64,000 nt of DNA from Kitasatospora sp. MAA19. Its GTDB lineage: Bacteria > Actinomycetota > Actinomycetes > Streptomycetales > Streptomycetaceae. Shown piece after piece: positions 50,912 to 62,200 of this stretch. Numbering within the stretch: the first letter of the stretch is position 1; each line of letters opens with the position of its first letter. Where the stretch lies: positions 248,001 through 312,000 of the forward strand of contig NZ_JARXYZ010000004.1 of the NCBI RefSeq assembly GCF_029894125.1, given 5' to 3'. The notes under the pieces were generated by a model. It made no database searches, was not told where the DNA came from, and worked only from the letters and a program-made list of their open reading frames with translations. The position numbers were made by a program, and so were the translations under genes.

Positions 50912-52315
50912 TCACGCGCCGGGCCGGAAGTTCTCGGCCAGGTCCCCCCACAGGTACGCGGCGGTCTCCACGCCCTTGGCCAGCAGGTCCAGCTCGACCT
51001 TCTCGTTGACCGAGTGCCAGCCGTCCGAGGGCACCGAGATACCGAGGAACAGCACCGGCGCGCCGAGCACGTCCTGCAGGTCGGCGGCGGGGCCGGAGCC
51101 GCCCTCGCGGGTGAAGAGGATCTTCTGCCCGAAGGCCCGCCCCATGGCGCGGACAGTGGACTGCAGCGCCGGGTGGTCCAGCGGGGTCAGGCAGGGCCGG
51201 GTCGCGCCCGGGAAGGCCAGCTCGTAACGGACGCCCTCGGGCACCCGCGCGGCCACCCACTCCCGGACGGCCTCGCGCACCTTCTCCACCTCCTGCCCGG
51301 CGACCAGCCGGAAGGACAGCTTCAGGTGCGCCGAGGACGGCACGATGGTCTTGCCGCCGGGGCCGGTGTAGCCGCCCCAGACGCCGTTGACCTCCGCGGT
51401 CGGGCGGGCCCAGACCCGCTCCAGGGTCGAGTACCCGGCCTCGCCCCGGGTGCCGTACGACTTGGCGACCCGCAGCCACTGCGCCTCGTCGAAGGGCAGT
51501 TCGGCGAACAGCTCGCGCTCGCGGTCGGTCAGCTCGATCACGCCGTCGTAGAAGCCCGGGATGTCCACCCGCCGGTCGGCGTCGTGCAGGGCGGCCGCCA
51601 GTTCGGCGGCGACCTCGGCCGGGTTGGGGACGGCGCCGCCGAAGGAGCCGGAGTGGATGTCGGTGTCCGGGCCGTACAGGTCGATCTGGGCGTCGGCCAG
51701 GCCCCGCATCCCGGTGCAGACGGTCGGTGTGGTCTCGGACCACATGCCGGTGTCCGAGATGACCACCACGTCGGCGGCCAGCCGCCCGGCCTCGCGCCGG
51801 ACCAGGTCGGCGAAGTGCGGCGAGCCGGACTCCTCCTCGCCCTCGATCAGGAGCTTGAGGTTGACGGCCGGCGCGGTGCGCCCGGTGGCGGCCAGGTGGG
51901 CGCGCACGCCCAGGGTGTGGAAGAACACCTGGCCCTTGTCGTCGGCGGCGCCGCGGGCGAACAGCTGCTTGCCGACCACGGTCGGGGTGAACGGCTCGGT
52001 GTCCCAGCCGTCCTCCTTGGCGGCCGGCTGCACGTCGTGGTGCCCGTAGACCAGGACGGTCGGCGCGGACGAGTCCCCGGAGGGCCACTCGGCGAACACC
52101 GCCGGCAGACCGTCGGTCTCCCAGACCTCCGCCACCGGGAAGCCGGTGTCGCGCAGCTTGGCGGCCAGCCACTCGGCGGAGCGCCGCACGTCGCCGGCGC
52201 GGCCGGGGTCGGCGGAGACCGAGGGGATGGCCAGCCACTCGGAGAGGTCGGCGAGGAAGGCGGCCTGGTGCTGGTCGATGAAGGCGCGGACGACGCTGTC
52301 CGGAGTTCTCGTCAT
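50912..52315 (-). CDS. M20-family dipeptidase
   Basis: The 467-residue metallopeptidase has the co-catalytic zinc motifs VYGHHDVQPA, ARGAADDKGQ and LLIEGEEESGSPHF of the M20 (carnosinase/CNDP-like) group. The lid domain is intact (TDIHSGSFGG). It probably cleaves dipeptides in the cytoplasm. ATG 52315 has no clear SD, and the frame extends upstream through poor-quality sequence, so a leaderless mRNA is possible. Confidence 0.9.
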   Translation of the reverse strand: MTRTPDSVVRAFIDQHQAAFLADLSEWLAIPSVSADPGRAGDVRRSAEWLAAKLRDTGFPVAEVWETDGLPAVFAEWPSGDSSAPTVLVYGHHDVQPAAKEDGWDTEPFTPTVVGKQLFARGAADDKGQVFFHTLGVRAHLAATGRTAPAVNLKLLIEGEEESGSPHFADLVRREAGRLAADVVVISDTGMWSETTPTVCTGMRGLADAQIDLYGPDTDIHSGSFGGAVPNPAEVAAELAAALHDADRRVDIPGFYDGVIELTDRERELFAELPFDEAQWLRVAKSYGTRGEAGYSTLERVWARPTAEVNGVWGGYTGPGGKTIVPSSAHLKLSFRLVAGQEVEKVREAVREWVAARVPEGVRYELAFPGATRPCLTPLDHPALQSTVRAMGRAFGQKILFTREGGSGPAADLQDVLGAPVLFLGISVPSDGWHSVNEKVELDLLAKGVETAAYLWGDLAENFRPGA

Positions 52316-52460
52316 ACGGACGACTTTAGTTCGCCCGTGCGGGTGCCCGCCCGGGCCGTCCGGCTGCCGGGCGCCGCCGGGGCTGTAACCTCCGTCACCC
52401 CCGGCCGCGACCCGGCGGTGACCGGGGCGCGGACGGGGGTGACGGGAGGGCACGGGGACC

Positions 52461-55325
52461 TCAGCCGGAGCGGCGCAGCAGCGAGATCCGCGAGCGGGTG
52501 AGCAGCGCGGCCAGGCCCGCCGCGAGCAGCGGCAGCACCACCACGGTGATCGCGAGGGTGGTCCACGGGAAGACCACGACCGACTTGTTGGCGATCACGT
52601 CGGCGGTCATCCCCGGTACCGTGGCCGCCGCGCCCTGGACCTTGCGCAGCGCCACCGCCGGCACGATCCCGCAGACGGTGCCGAGCACGGTGCCCATGGC
52701 GGCGATCACCCCGCACTGGAAGCCGGACAGTGTGCGCCGGATCCGGGGCTCGGCGCCGACCGCCGCGAGGGTGGTCAGGTCGCGCTGGGAGTCGGCGGCG
52801 GCGAGGCCGGTGGCGATGCCGGCCGCGCCGAGGGCGACGACGGCGGCGAAGATCGACAGCCCGAGGCTGATCAGATCGGCCCTGGACTGGTAGCCGCGCT
52901 CGATCGAGAGGACGTCCTGGTCGGTGAGCTTGGCGAGCGCCCCGTTGGCCTTCTGCTGGGCGCCGTCGGAGGGGGCGCCGTCGGGCAGCCAGACCGAGCC
53001 CGCCGGGGAGGTGGTGAGCCCGAGCCGGGTGGCGGTGTCGGGGCTGATCACGGCTGCGCCGTTGGCCGGCACCGTCGCGGACACGAGGACGGCGTCGACG
53101 GCGATCTCGGTGTGGCCGCGCTTGCCGGGGGACGGCACGTCGCCCGCTTGGAACGGATCGTTCAACTCGACGGCGACCTTGCCGTCCTTGAGGTAGCGCG
53201 CGTCGAAGACCACGGCCTTGCCGGCGGCGAGGGCCCGGCCGGCGGCCGGGTCGGTGACGCCGAAGAGGTTGCGCAACAGGGTGGCGTCACCCGCGCTGAG
53301 GTCGCCGTAGGGGCTGCCCCGGTGGCCCATGCTCTTGCAGCGCGGGTCGGTGGTGAGGAGGCGCTCGGTCTCGGCGGAACCGAGGTCGTCGTTGTCGACG
53401 ACGGGGCAGCGCAGTTCCTTGGGCAGCTCGACCCGGATGTAGCCGCAGCTGCCGCCGGCGGAGCAGTCGCCCTTGTAGTTCACGCGCTGGACGTCGGCGC
53501 GCGGCCCGAGGGCGGGGATGTTGCGCTCCACCTCGTCGCGCATCTGCGGCAGCAGCTTGCCCTCGGCGGCGGGCAGCCAGCCGCTGCCGATCAGGACGGC
53601 GCCGGCGGGGGCCGCGGCGACGTACTCGCGACGGCCCTCCTCGTCGTAGCTGGCCGTGTAGACGCTGACCGCGACGGTGCCGGCGACGGCGGCCATCACG
53701 GCGGCGACGGCGGGCGCGGTGCGGCCGCGGTGGCGCACCGAGTCGCGCAGGGCGAGCCGGGGGCCGAGCGAGAGCCAGCGGCCGAGCCGGCCGAACAGCC
53801 CGACCAGGTAGGGCGTCAGGGCGACCATGCCGAGTTCGGCGACGGCCGAGCCGCCGAGGACGGCCAGGCTGCGGCTGGCGAAGCCGCTGGTGGCGCCGAG
53901 CAGGGCGAGCGCGGCGCCGCCGCCGACCATCAGCAGACCGAGCAGGGCGAGCTTGCGGCTCGGGGGCTTGAGCGAGTCGCGCCCGGTGAGCGCGGCGACG
54001 ACGTCCTGGCGGGAGGCCTGGACGGCGGGCACCACGGCGGCGAGCAGGCCGGTGACCAGGCCGACCAGGAGCACGCCCAGCAGGTCGAGCGGCTGCAGGT
54101 TGAAGTGGCCGAAGCGCTGGCCGGCGTACTCCTCCGCCTGGGTGCGCAGCAGGGCGACCAGTCCGATGCCGAGTCCGAGGCCGACGACGGCGCCGGTGAC
54201 GCCGAGGACGATGCCGCCGCCGAGGACGACGGCACGGACGTTGGCGCGCTCACCGCCGCCCGCGGCGAGCAGGCCGAGCTGCCGCCGGGAGCGCCGGGCC
54301 CCGACGGCGAAGGCGGGGCCCGCGAGGAGGACGATCTCCAGCAGGGCCATGCCGACGACGGTGGCGAGGATGACGACGGAGGTGCGGTCGAGGTAGCCGG
54401 TGCTGCTGCCGCCGTGCTTGTCGGCCTCGACGTAGTAGGGCACGTCGGCGCGGGCCGGCGGGTCGAGCAGGACGGTGCGGGAGGCGAGGGTGAAGCCGTA
54501 GCCGCCGAGCTCGGTGACCTTGGACCAGTCGAGGGTGGCGCCGGCGGGGAGCTTGACGAGCCAGCGGGTGGGCTCGTCGGTACCGGCGTTGCGGCCGTCG
54601 CCGGCGCCCGTGAGCTTGGCGACCTTGCTGATCAGGGTGCCGGGCCGGGCGACGATCTCGGTGGCCGTCAGCTCGCCGGGGTACTCGACGACGCCGGTGA
54701 TGGTGAAGGGGGCGTCCTCCAGGCCGCGCACGGTGGTCTGGTCGCCGATCTTGAGGCCGGAGCGGGAGAGGAACTCCCCGGTGACGGCGGTTTCGCGGTC
54801 GGTGGCCGGAGCGCGGCCCTTCACCAGGTTGACCCGGCCCTTCCAGACCGGATCGGTGAGGTCCAGCTCGGTGGTCCGGGCGCTGAGCAGGCCCTGGGCA
54901 CTGCCGGCGGCGGTGAAGGGGCCCTGCCGCTCGGGCACGAGGGTGGCGCCGGGCGGGAGCAGTTGCCGCGCCAGTTCGGCGGGTTCGGTGTCGAGGCTGC
55001 GCTGCTGGACGGGGGTGTACCGGGGGGCGGCGCCGTCCTTGGCCTCGTACTTGGGGCTGTTGACGGTCATGCCCTTTTCGGGGTCGGGCGCCTGCAGGAC
55101 GGTGGCGCCGCGTTCGACCATCTCCAGTTCGCCGTCGGCCTGGCCCATGACGCGCACGACGTGTTCGGCGGGTTCGAGGTCGGCGCTGCGGAAGACCACG
55201 TCGGCGCCGGTGACCCCGAGAACGGGCAGCGCGACCATGGCGATGACCAGGGCGCTGCGGCCCTTGGCCCGCAAGGCGTCGCGGCGGGCGATGCGCAGGG
55301 CGACCCGCCAGGCGCTGAGCTTCAC
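52461..55325 (-). CDS. FtsX-like ABC transporter permease
   Basis: The 954-residue permease has an N-terminal helix ([21 protein letters not shown]), a large extracytoplasmic domain, a central block of helices, a second outer domain and C-terminal helices. This is the duplicated FtsX/MacB-type fold found in actinobacterial antimicrobial-peptide or lipid exporters. The start GTG 55325 overlaps the stop of the ATPase gene (GTGA), so both are coupled. Substrate unknown. Confidence 0.92.
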   Translation of the reverse strand: MKLSAWRVALRIARRDALRAKGRSALVIAMVALPVLGVTGADVVFRSADLEPAEHVVRVMGQADGELEMVERGATVLQAPDPEKGMTVNSPKYEAKDGAAPRYTPVQQRSLDTEPAELARQLLPPGATLVPERQGPFTAAGSAQGLLSARTTELDLTDPVWKGRVNLVKGRAPATDRETAVTGEFLSRSGLKIGDQTTVRGLEDAPFTITGVVEYPGELTATEIVARPGTLISKVAKLTGAGDGRNAGTDEPTRWLVKLPAGATLDWSKVTELGGYGFTLASRTVLLDPPARADVPYYVEADKHGGSSTGYLDRTSVVILATVVGMALLEIVLLAGPAFAVGARRSRRQLGLLAAGGGERANVRAVVLGGGIVLGVTGAVVGLGLGIGLVALLRTQAEEYAGQRFGHFNLQPLDLLGVLLVGLVTGLLAAVVPAVQASRQDVVAALTGRDSLKPPSRKLALLGLLMVGGGAALALLGATSGFASRSLAVLGGSAVAELGMVALTPYLVGLFGRLGRWLSLGPRLALRDSVRHRGRTAPAVAAVMAAVAGTVAVSVYTASYDEEGRREYVAAAPAGAVLIGSGWLPAAEGKLLPQMRDEVERNIPALGPRADVQRVNYKGDCSAGGSCGYIRVELPKELRCPVVDNDDLGSAETERLLTTDPRCKSMGHRGSPYGDLSAGDATLLRNLFGVTDPAAGRALAAGKAVVFDARYLKDGKVAVELNDPFQAGDVPSPGKRGHTEIAVDAVLVSATVPANGAAVISPDTATRLGLTTSPAGSVWLPDGAPSDGAQQKANGALAKLTDQDVLSIERGYQSRADLISLGLSIFAAVVALGAAGIATGLAAADSQRDLTTLAAVGAEPRIRRTLSGFQCGVIAAMGTVLGTVCGIVPAVALRKVQGAAATVPGMTADVIANKSVVVFPWTTLAITVVVLPLLAAGLAALLTRSRISLLRRSG

Positions 55326-56086
55326 TCGTCCACCTTCACGCTGTTGGTGGCGGCGGTGACGAGCAGGCTGGCGGCGTCCTGGCTGACGCTCTCGTCGACC
55401 ATGCGGCCGTCGCGCAGGAAGACCACGCGGTCGGCCCAGGCGGCGTGCCGGGCCTCGTGGGTGACCATCATGGCGGCGGCACCGGCGTCGCAGCGGGCGC
55501 GCAGGACGGCGAGGACGGCCTCGCCGGTGGTGGAGTCGAGGGCGCCGGTGGGCTCATCGGCGAGGACCAGGCGGCGGTCGCCGATCAGGGCGCGGGCGAT
55601 GGCGACGCGCTGCTGCTGGCCGCCGGACATGTCGTCGGGGAAGCGGTCGGCGAGCTCGGGGATGCCGAGTTCCTCCAGGGCGGCGAGCGCCTCGCGGCGG
55701 GCGGCGCGGGCGGAGAGGCCGTCGAGTTCGCGCGGCAGCGAGATGTTCTCGCCAGCGGTGAGGGCCGGTATCAGGTTGTAGTCCTGGAAGACGTAGCCGA
55801 CGGAGCGGCGGCGGACCTGGGCGAGCCGCTTGCGGGTGAGCCCGCCGAGGGCGACGCCCTCGACGAGGACCTGGCCGTCGGTCGGGGTGTCCAGTCCGCC
55901 GGCGAGGGTCAGGAGCGTCGACTTCCCGGAGCCGGACGGGCCCATGACGGCGACGAACTCGCCGGGGTGGACCTTGAGGTCGATGCCGCGCAGGGCTTGG
56001 ACCTGCGCGGCGCCTTGGCCATGGACTCGGGTGACGTTCTCCAGGTGCAGTACCGGCGTCTGCCGGGCCGGTTGGGTGTGGGACAT
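55322..56086 (-). CDS. ABC transporter ATP-binding protein (MacB/LolD type)
   Basis: The 254-residue ATPase has Walker [11 protein letters not shown]-loop [13 protein letters not shown], signature [15 protein letters not shown] and Walker [13 protein letters not shown]. The SGGQQQR and PTGALD forms are typical of MacB/LolD-like exporters driven by mechanotransmission. It pairs with the downstream FtsX-like permease and is preceded by a PadR gene on the same strand (79-base gap). Confidence 0.94.
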   Translation of the reverse strand: MSHTQPARQTPVLHLENVTRVHGQGAAQVQALRGIDLKVHPGEFVAVMGPSGSGKSTLLTLAGGLDTPTDGQVLVEGVALGGLTRKRLAQVRRRSVGYVFQDYNLIPALTAGENISLPRELDGLSARAARREALAALEELGIPELADRFPDDMSGGQQQRVAIARALIGDRRLVLADEPTGALDSTTGEAVLAVLRARCDAGAAAMMVTHEARHAAWADRVVFLRDGRMVDESVSQDAASLLVTAATNSVKVDE

Positions 56087-56165
56087 GGTTCCCCCCTTGT
56101 GCTGGTGGTGTGCTCGGCGTCGGGTCCGAGTCGGTGGTTCGGGTGGCCGCCGCGGCCGGGCGCGC

Positions 56166-56798
56166 TCAGGCGCGCAAGCGGCGGCGGGCGGGCGGGGCGC
56201 CCGTGGCGCCGCCGTCGCGGGCGGCCTCGGCGGCGCGGGCCTGTTCGGCCTCCGCGTGCTGGGCGAGGCGGGTCTCGCAGTGGTCGAGCCAGCGGATCTC
56301 GGCCTCGGTCTGGAAGATCAGCTGGTCGAGGACGAGCAGCCAGGCGAGGTCGTGGCTCGCGGAGGACGCGACGCCGGGCCTCGGTTCCCCGGCCAGCGCG
56401 CGGCCCTTGAGCCGGGTGTAGTCCTGGAGCGCCTTGATGCTGTGCCGGCGCTGGCCCTGGACGACGGTGGTGACGTCCACCCCGGGGACGGTGACCGCCA
56501 TGGCGAGCTTGATGGCCAGTTCGTCGCGCGGCGGGTTGGTCCGGGGCACCGGGGTGTCGAACCAGGCCCGCAGCTCGGCTCGTCCCGATGCGGTGACGGC
56601 GTAGAACTGGTGGCCCTCCTCGTCCTCCCCGGCGGGCTCGACCAGCCCGTCCCGTTCCAGCCGGGACAGCGTGGTGTAGACCTGCCCGACGTTGAGCGGC
56701 CAGGTGGCGCCGGTGCGCGCCTCGAACTCGGTGCGCAGCTGGTAGCCGTAGCGCGGGCCCTGGTCGAGCAGGGCGAGCAGACCGTGACGGATGGACAT
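56166..56798 (-). CDS. PadR-family repressor
   Basis: The 210-residue regulator has a PadR winged helix at the very start (IRHGLLALLDQGPRYGYQLR, VGQVYTTLSRLERDGLVEP) and a C-terminal helical dimerisation part (PadR subfamily with Vir_act_alpha_C-like helices). It is followed by the ABC exporter genes and a near-perfect palindrome overlaps its start codon, so it likely represses itself and the exporter until a substrate drug appears. Confidence 0.93.
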   Translation of the reverse strand: MSIRHGLLALLDQGPRYGYQLRTEFEARTGATWPLNVGQVYTTLSRLERDGLVEPAGEDEEGHQFYAVTASGRAELRAWFDTPVPRTNPPRDELAIKLAMAVTVPGVDVTTVVQGQRRHSIKALQDYTRLKGRALAGEPRPGVASSASHDLAWLLVLDQLIFQTEAEIRWLDHCETRLAQHAEAEQARAAEAARDGGATGAPPARRRLRA

Positions 56799-56820
56799 AC
56801 CGAGTATGTATACCCGGTAT
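56797..56820. promoter_or_regulatory. PadR operator/promoter overlapping the padR start
   Basis: ATACCGAGTATGTATACCCG plus GTAT reads as a 24-bp palindrome with one mismatched pair. It covers the ATG (56798-56796) and contains TATAC/ATAC -10-like elements, suggesting a near-leaderless mRNA blocked by its own product. Confidence 0.7.
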
Positions 56821-56876
56821 GCCCTACGGCCTCAAGCCGCGCCTCCTCCCCCGGCGACCGGGTACCGTCGTGCGGT

Positions 56877-57854
56877 GTGAGCCAGTTGCGCATCGCCACC
56901 TTCAACCTGCTGCACGGTCAGCCGCTCGCCCCGGACGGCGCCCCGCGGCCCTACCCGGCCGACGCCGGCGGGCCGCTGGCGGAGGCGGTGGCCGCGCTGG
57001 ACGCCGACGTCCTGGCCCTGCAGGAGGTGGACCGCCACCAGTCCCGCTCCGGCGGCACCGACCAGGCCGCGGTCGCGGCCAAGGCGATGGGGGCCGCCGA
57101 CTGGCGTTTCGCCGCCGCCCTGCACGGGCGCCCGGCGCCGGTCGCGGGCTGGGTGCCGGAGCCGTCCGCGCCCGGCGGCCTGCGGGTGTACGGGCCGGGC
57201 GACGTGGGCGACGGCGCCGTCCCCTCGTACGGCACGGCGCTGCTGACCCGGCTGCCGGTGCGGCACTGGCGGGCCCGCCGGTTCGCCCCGGCGCCGTTCG
57301 GACTGCCGCTGCGGGTGGCCGGCCGGCGCGGGCTCACCCCGGTGCCGGACGAGCCGCGGGCGGCGCTGGCGGCCGTACTGGAGGGCGAGCACGGCCCGTT
57401 CACCGTGGTGGCGGCGCACCTGTCCTTCGTCCCCGGCTGGAACATGGCGCAGCTGGCCGGCATCCGGCGGTGGATCGCGGACCTGCCGCAGCCGTACCTG
57501 GTGCTGGGCGACTTCAACCTGATCGGCGCGGTGCCCCGAACCGTCCTCGGCGGGGCGACCGCGCTGGAGCGCACCGCACCCCGGGCGCGGGTGCGGGTAC
57601 GGGAGCTGCGGGCGGCCCGGCGGGCCCGGCCGGCGCTGGCCGAGCCGCGCCGGCGCCGGGTGCGCGAGCCCCGCGCCCGCCTGCAGGGCTGGCACGACCT
57701 GGCCCGCACCCCGACGTACCCCTCGCACCGCCCGGCGGTGCAGTTCGACCACGTGCTGGCGATCGGCGTGCCGCGCGCCGCGGTCGGCCCGGCGGCGGCG
57801 CCGCGCGCGGCGGTGTCGGACCACCGGCCGCTGCTGGTGGAGGTCGGCCTCTGA
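56877..57854 (+). CDS. endonuclease/exonuclease/phosphatase family protein
   Basis: The 325-residue protein has the EEP motifs: IATFNLLHG, LALQEVDRH (metal Glu), VVAAHLSF, LVLGDFNLIG and VSDHRPLLVEV with the catalytic Asp-His. EEP enzymes cleave phosphodiester bonds in nucleic acids or phospholipids; the target is not evident. A basic Arg-rich loop (RARVRVRELRAARRARP) in the C-terminal third could contact nucleic acid. GTG 56877 is the start; it is divergent from padR. Confidence 0.88.
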   Translation: MSQLRIATFNLLHGQPLAPDGAPRPYPADAGGPLAEAVAALDADVLALQEVDRHQSRSGGTDQAAVAAKAMGAADWRFAAALHGRPAPVAGWVPEPSAPGGLRVYGPGDVGDGAVPSYGTALLTRLPVRHWRARRFAPAPFGLPLRVAGRRGLTPVPDEPRAALAAVLEGEHGPFTVVAAHLSFVPGWNMAQLAGIRRWIADLPQPYLVLGDFNLIGAVPRTVLGGATALERTAPRARVRVRELRAARRARPALAEPRRRRVREPRARLQGWHDLARTPTYPSHRPAVQFDHVLAIGVPRAAVGPAAAPRAAVSDHRPLLVEVGL

Positions 57855-57873
57855 GGCCGGCGGGCTCCAGGGC

Positions 57874-59067
57874 CTAGCTCTGGGTGGTGTGGGTCAGGAC
57901 GCCGTTCTGGTGCGGGAGTTGGGCCCCGATGGCCGGGGGTGGCTCGTACTGGAGGAGCAGCATGGCCGCGTCGTCGCCGAGTTGGCGGCCGACGTGGCGC
58001 ACCACGTCCTCGTGCAGGCGCTGCAGGACGTCCGCCGGGCGGCCGTCGGCGCAGCGCGGGAGGCGTTCGGCGAGCGGGTAGAAGGTGCCGGAGCGGTCGC
58101 GGGCCTCGATCACCCCGTCGGTGAACAGCAGGACCCGGTCGCCGGGCCGCAGCGGCACCCGGTGCACCGGCGGCCGGACGTCGGCCGGGTCGAGGACGCC
58201 CAGCGGCGGTACGGTCTCGGCGAGTTCGAGCGGCCGGACGTCCTCGCCGCGCAGCAGCAGCGGGGCGGGGTGGCCGCAGTTGACCAGTTCGGCGGTGCCG
58301 TCCGCTCCGACGCCGATCAGCACCAGGGTGACGAACTCCTCCTCCACTCCCGGGTGGTCGTTCTCGTGCAGGGCCCGGTCGAGGCTGACGGCCAGCCAGC
58401 CGGCGACCCGGTCCAGCGCGGGCTCCTGGTGCGCGGCCTCGCGGAAGGCCCCGAGGACGGCGGCGGCCGTCTCGACCGCGCCGAGGCCCTTGCCGCGGAC
58501 GTCGCCGACCACGGCCCGGACGCCGTGCCGGGTGTTGACCACCTCGTACAGGTCGCCGCCGATCCTGGCGTGCGCGGCGGCGGCCTCGTAGTGGACGGCC
58601 GCCCGGACGGTGCCGACCCGCTCGGGGACGGGCCGCAGCAGCACCCGGCGGGCGATCGAGGCGACGAGTTGGGCGTCGGCCAGCGCCCGCTCCTGGCGCA
58701 GCCGAAGGGTGGCGCTGACCCAGCCGATCGCGGCGACCAGCAGGATCGCGAAGACGCTGGCGGTGTGCACGGACTGGTCGAGCGTGTCGCTGCGCAAGGC
58801 CATCAGGAAGGCCACCGCCTCGGTGAACAGGCCGATGGCGAGCGGGTACCAGGTGCGGTGGCTGACCACGGCGGCCAGCGCGGGGACGGCGGTGAGGGCC
58901 GGTTCGACCGTCACCTCGGTGTTGCTGACGTAGTCGAGGGCGACGATCAGCGCCATGCCGATGAAGGGCAGCGCGAGCGCCGTCCTCGGCCAGGTGCCGG
59001 TCACGCCTGGAGCGGGTCCCGGGGTCGGCCCGGTGAACCGCTCTCTGATCCATCCGGTCGCGCTCAA
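57874..59067 (-). CDS. membrane PP2C/SpoIIE-type serine phosphatase
   Basis: The 397-residue protein has three to four membrane helices in the first ~120 residues (ALALPFIGMALIVALDYV, SVFAILLVAAIGWVSA) and a SpoIIE/RsbU phosphatase domain. Metal-binding motifs are ARIGGDLYEVV, VVGDVRGKGLGAV, LLFTDGVIEARD and LGDDAAMLLLQY. Such enzymes dephosphorylate anti-anti-sigma factors. No PAS or GAF sensor domain is present, so sensing must be by the membrane part. TTG 59067 is chosen because GGAG lies 8 bases upstream. It converges on the EEP gene. Confidence 0.9.
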   Translation of the reverse strand: MSATGWIRERFTGPTPGPAPGVTGTWPRTALALPFIGMALIVALDYVSNTEVTVEPALTAVPALAAVVSHRTWYPLAIGLFTEAVAFLMALRSDTLDQSVHTASVFAILLVAAIGWVSATLRLRQERALADAQLVASIARRVLLRPVPERVGTVRAAVHYEAAAAHARIGGDLYEVVNTRHGVRAVVGDVRGKGLGAVETAAAVLGAFREAAHQEPALDRVAGWLAVSLDRALHENDHPGVEEEFVTLVLIGVGADGTAELVNCGHPAPLLLRGEDVRPLELAETVPPLGVLDPADVRPPVHRVPLRPGDRVLLFTDGVIEARDRSGTFYPLAERLPRCADGRPADVLQRLHEDVVRHVGRQLGDDAAMLLLQYEPPPAIGAQLPHQNGVLTHTTQS

Positions 59068-59257
59068 CGTCGTTACTCCAGCAGAAGACGCCGGTGCCCG
59101 GGGGCACCTGCGGTGATGACTGAGGGTCAGGGAATGCGGGCCTCGCTGGCGGCCGGAGCACGGGGGTTGACCGGTTACCGACCCCACAATAGGCGCGAAA
59201 CGTGCATGACGCACAGGTTTCGGGCGTTGCCGTGATGACTTGAATGCTCTGCGTGAC

Positions 59258-62200
59258 TCATTCTTCACTGTTCCCGATCAGGAGCCGTTCCAACTCTTTT
59301 CGGTCGGGAAGTCCTGCCGGACGGACGATCCGCCCGCTGCGGACGTACAGGAAGGACGCCGTGACCTGCTCCGGCGGAACGCCCGCCTGCTCGGCCCAGG
59401 CGATCCGGTAGACCGCGAGCTGCAGCGGGTCGGCGGTCTCCTCGCGGTGGGTCTTCCAGTCCACCACTTCGTAGCGTGACGCGCCACCGGTTACCGACGA
59501 CACGTCACCGTCCCGGTAGACCGCGTCGATCCGGCCGCGCACCACCCGCCCCCCGAGCACCAGGTGGAACGGCGCCTCCACCCGGTGGGGCCGGCGCTGG
59601 GCGTACGGGGTGCGCAGGAACGCCTCCTTGAGCCGCTCCAGGTCCTGCTCGTCCTCGATGCCGTCGTCGTCGGCGCCGGGCAGCGCGCCGGGCTCGATCA
59701 GCAGCAGCGGTTCGATCCGGGACTGCACCCAGGCGTGGAAGCGGGTGCCGCGCCGGGCGGCCGGCTGCGGCGGACGCGGCATCGGCCGGGCCAGGTCGTG
59801 CGCGAAGCCGTCCGGGTCGGCGGCCAGCCGCAACAGCTGGGTGGCGGACAGCGCGGCGGGCAGCGGCACCTCGCGGGCGGTGCGCCGGGAACGCTCCAAC
59901 TCGCCCAGCAGCGCGGTGAGATCGCGGTCCCAGGAGGCCACCTGGCGCTGGTCCTCGGCGGCCATCGGCTCGGGTTCGGGGGCGGGCGCGCCGGCCAGTC
60001 GGGCGTGCACCACCGCGGCGACCCGGCGGCGGGCGTGCTGGGCGGCCGGGTCCAGCGGAAGCGGCCAGGGACGCTCGACGGGGGCGGCCAGCGCCGGGTT
60101 CTCGGCGCCCTTCTCCGGCTGCTCGGCCCAGCGCTCGACCTCCCCGGCGCCGGGGAGGTCGCAGTGCTCGCGCAGCTGCTCCAGGAAGACGGACGGGCCG
60201 CGGACGGTCTTCTGGCTCGGCCCCCACCAGTGCCCGGAGGCCAGCAGCAGCGTGCGCGGGCGGGTGAACGCGACGTAGCCCAGGCGCAGCTCCTCGGTGC
60301 GGGAGTGCTCGGCCAGCTGCTGCTTGAACGCGGTCATGGACTTGCCGTTCCACCCGCCGCGCACGTCCGGCAGGGTGGCCGCGTCGCCGCGCAGGGCGTG
60401 CGGGAGCACCCTCTTGGTACTGGTCCAGCGCTCGCGCGCGGTGCCGGACGGGAAGGCGCCCTTGACCAGGCCGGGGACGGCGACGACGTCCCACTCCAGG
60501 CCCTTGGACTTGTGCGCGGTGAGCACCTTCACGGTGTCCTCGCCGCCGGGCAGGCTGCTGTCCAGGCCGCGCTCGTACTCCTGGGCCGCGCGCAGGAAGC
60601 CGAGGAAGGCGGCCAGGCCCGGGTCGCCGTCGAGGTCGGCGAAGGAGGCGGCGACGTCCAGGAAGGCGTGCAGGGTCTCGCGCCGCCGCGCGGCCAGCGC
60701 CTGCGGGGAGGCGGCGAGTTCGACCTCCAGGCCGGTGACGGCCAGCACCCGGTGCAGCACGTCCATCAGCGGGTCGGCGAGCGAGCGGCGCAGGTCGCGC
60801 AGCTCCTGGGCCAGGCGGGCGAGGCGGACCCTGGCCTCGGCGGAGAACGGCAGCTCGTCGGGCTGCTCCGCGTCGAGGAAGGTCTCCACCGCGTCGGCGA
60901 GCGAGACCACCTCGGTGGGGTCGGCCTCGGCGACGGCCGCCGTCAGCGCCTCGACGCCCTCGGGCCGGTCGGTGCGCACCAGGTCGGCGGCCCGGCGCCC
61001 GAGCAGGGCGAGGTCGCGCGGGCCGATCCGCCAGCGCGGGCCGATCAGCAGGCGCACCAGCGCGGCGTTGGCGGTCGGGTCCTGGAGCACCTCGCAGACC
61101 GCCACCAGGTCGGCCACCTCGGGCAGTTGCAGCAGTCCGCCCAGGCCCACCACCTCGACCGGCACCTCGCGGGCGACCAGGGCCGCGTGGATGTCCGGGA
61201 AGGCCGCGCCGCCGCGGCACAGCACGGCGATCCGGCCGGGCGCGGTGCCGGTGCGCACCAGGTGGGCGATCGAGTCGGCGAGCCAGTCGACCTCCTCGGC
61301 GTGGGTGGGCAGCAGCGCCGCCCGTACGAAGCCGTCCCGCTCCGCGCCGGGGGCCGGGCGCAGCGCCTCGACGCCCTCGTGCATGGCCCGCAGCGGCGCG
61401 GCGAGTTCGTTGGCGAAGGCGAGCAGCCGCCCGCCGCTGCGGCGGTTCTCGCTGAGCGCGTAGCGGGCGGCGGGGCTGCCGTCGGCCTTCGGGAAGTGCC
61501 GGGGGAACTCGTCGAGGTTGGCGACGGAGGCGCCGCGCCAGCCGTAGATCGCCTGGCAGGGGTCGCCGACGGCGGTGACGGGGTGGCCGGTGGCGCGGTG
61601 GCCGGGGGCGGCGCCGTCGGGGCCTGCGGTGTCGGGGCCGGCGGCTTCGGGGCCGGCGCCGAACAGGCCGGCGAGCATCAGCCGCTGGGCGACCGAGGTG
61701 TCCTGGTACTCGTCGAGCAGCACGACCCGGAACTGGCCGCGGAGCAGGTCGCCGACCTCGGGCCGCTGCTGGGCGAGCCGGGCGGCGGCGGCTATCTGGT
61801 CGCCGAAGTCCATCAGTCCCGCGGCCTGCTTGCGGCGCCGGTAGTCCTCGACCAGGCGCAGCAGCTCCAGCCGGGCCCGGGCGGTGACGGGCACGGCCCG
61901 CAGGTCGTCGTTGGTGAGCTTGACGGTGGCGAGGGTGTCCAGCAGGTCCTCGTCGTGGGCGCGCAGGACGTGCGGTTCGACCAGGTGCTCGGCGAGTTCG
62001 CCGTCCAGCGCGATCAGGTCGGCGACCAGGTTGGCGAAGGTGCCGGTGAGCGCGGGGAACGGGCCGCGGGCGGTGCGCAGCACCTTGGCGGCGAGCTGGA
62101 AGCGGGTGGCGTCGGCGAGCAGCCGCACGTCGGGTTCGACGCCGATCCGCAGGCCGTGCTCCTTGAGCAGCCGGCCGGCGAAGGCGTGGTAGGTGGAGAT

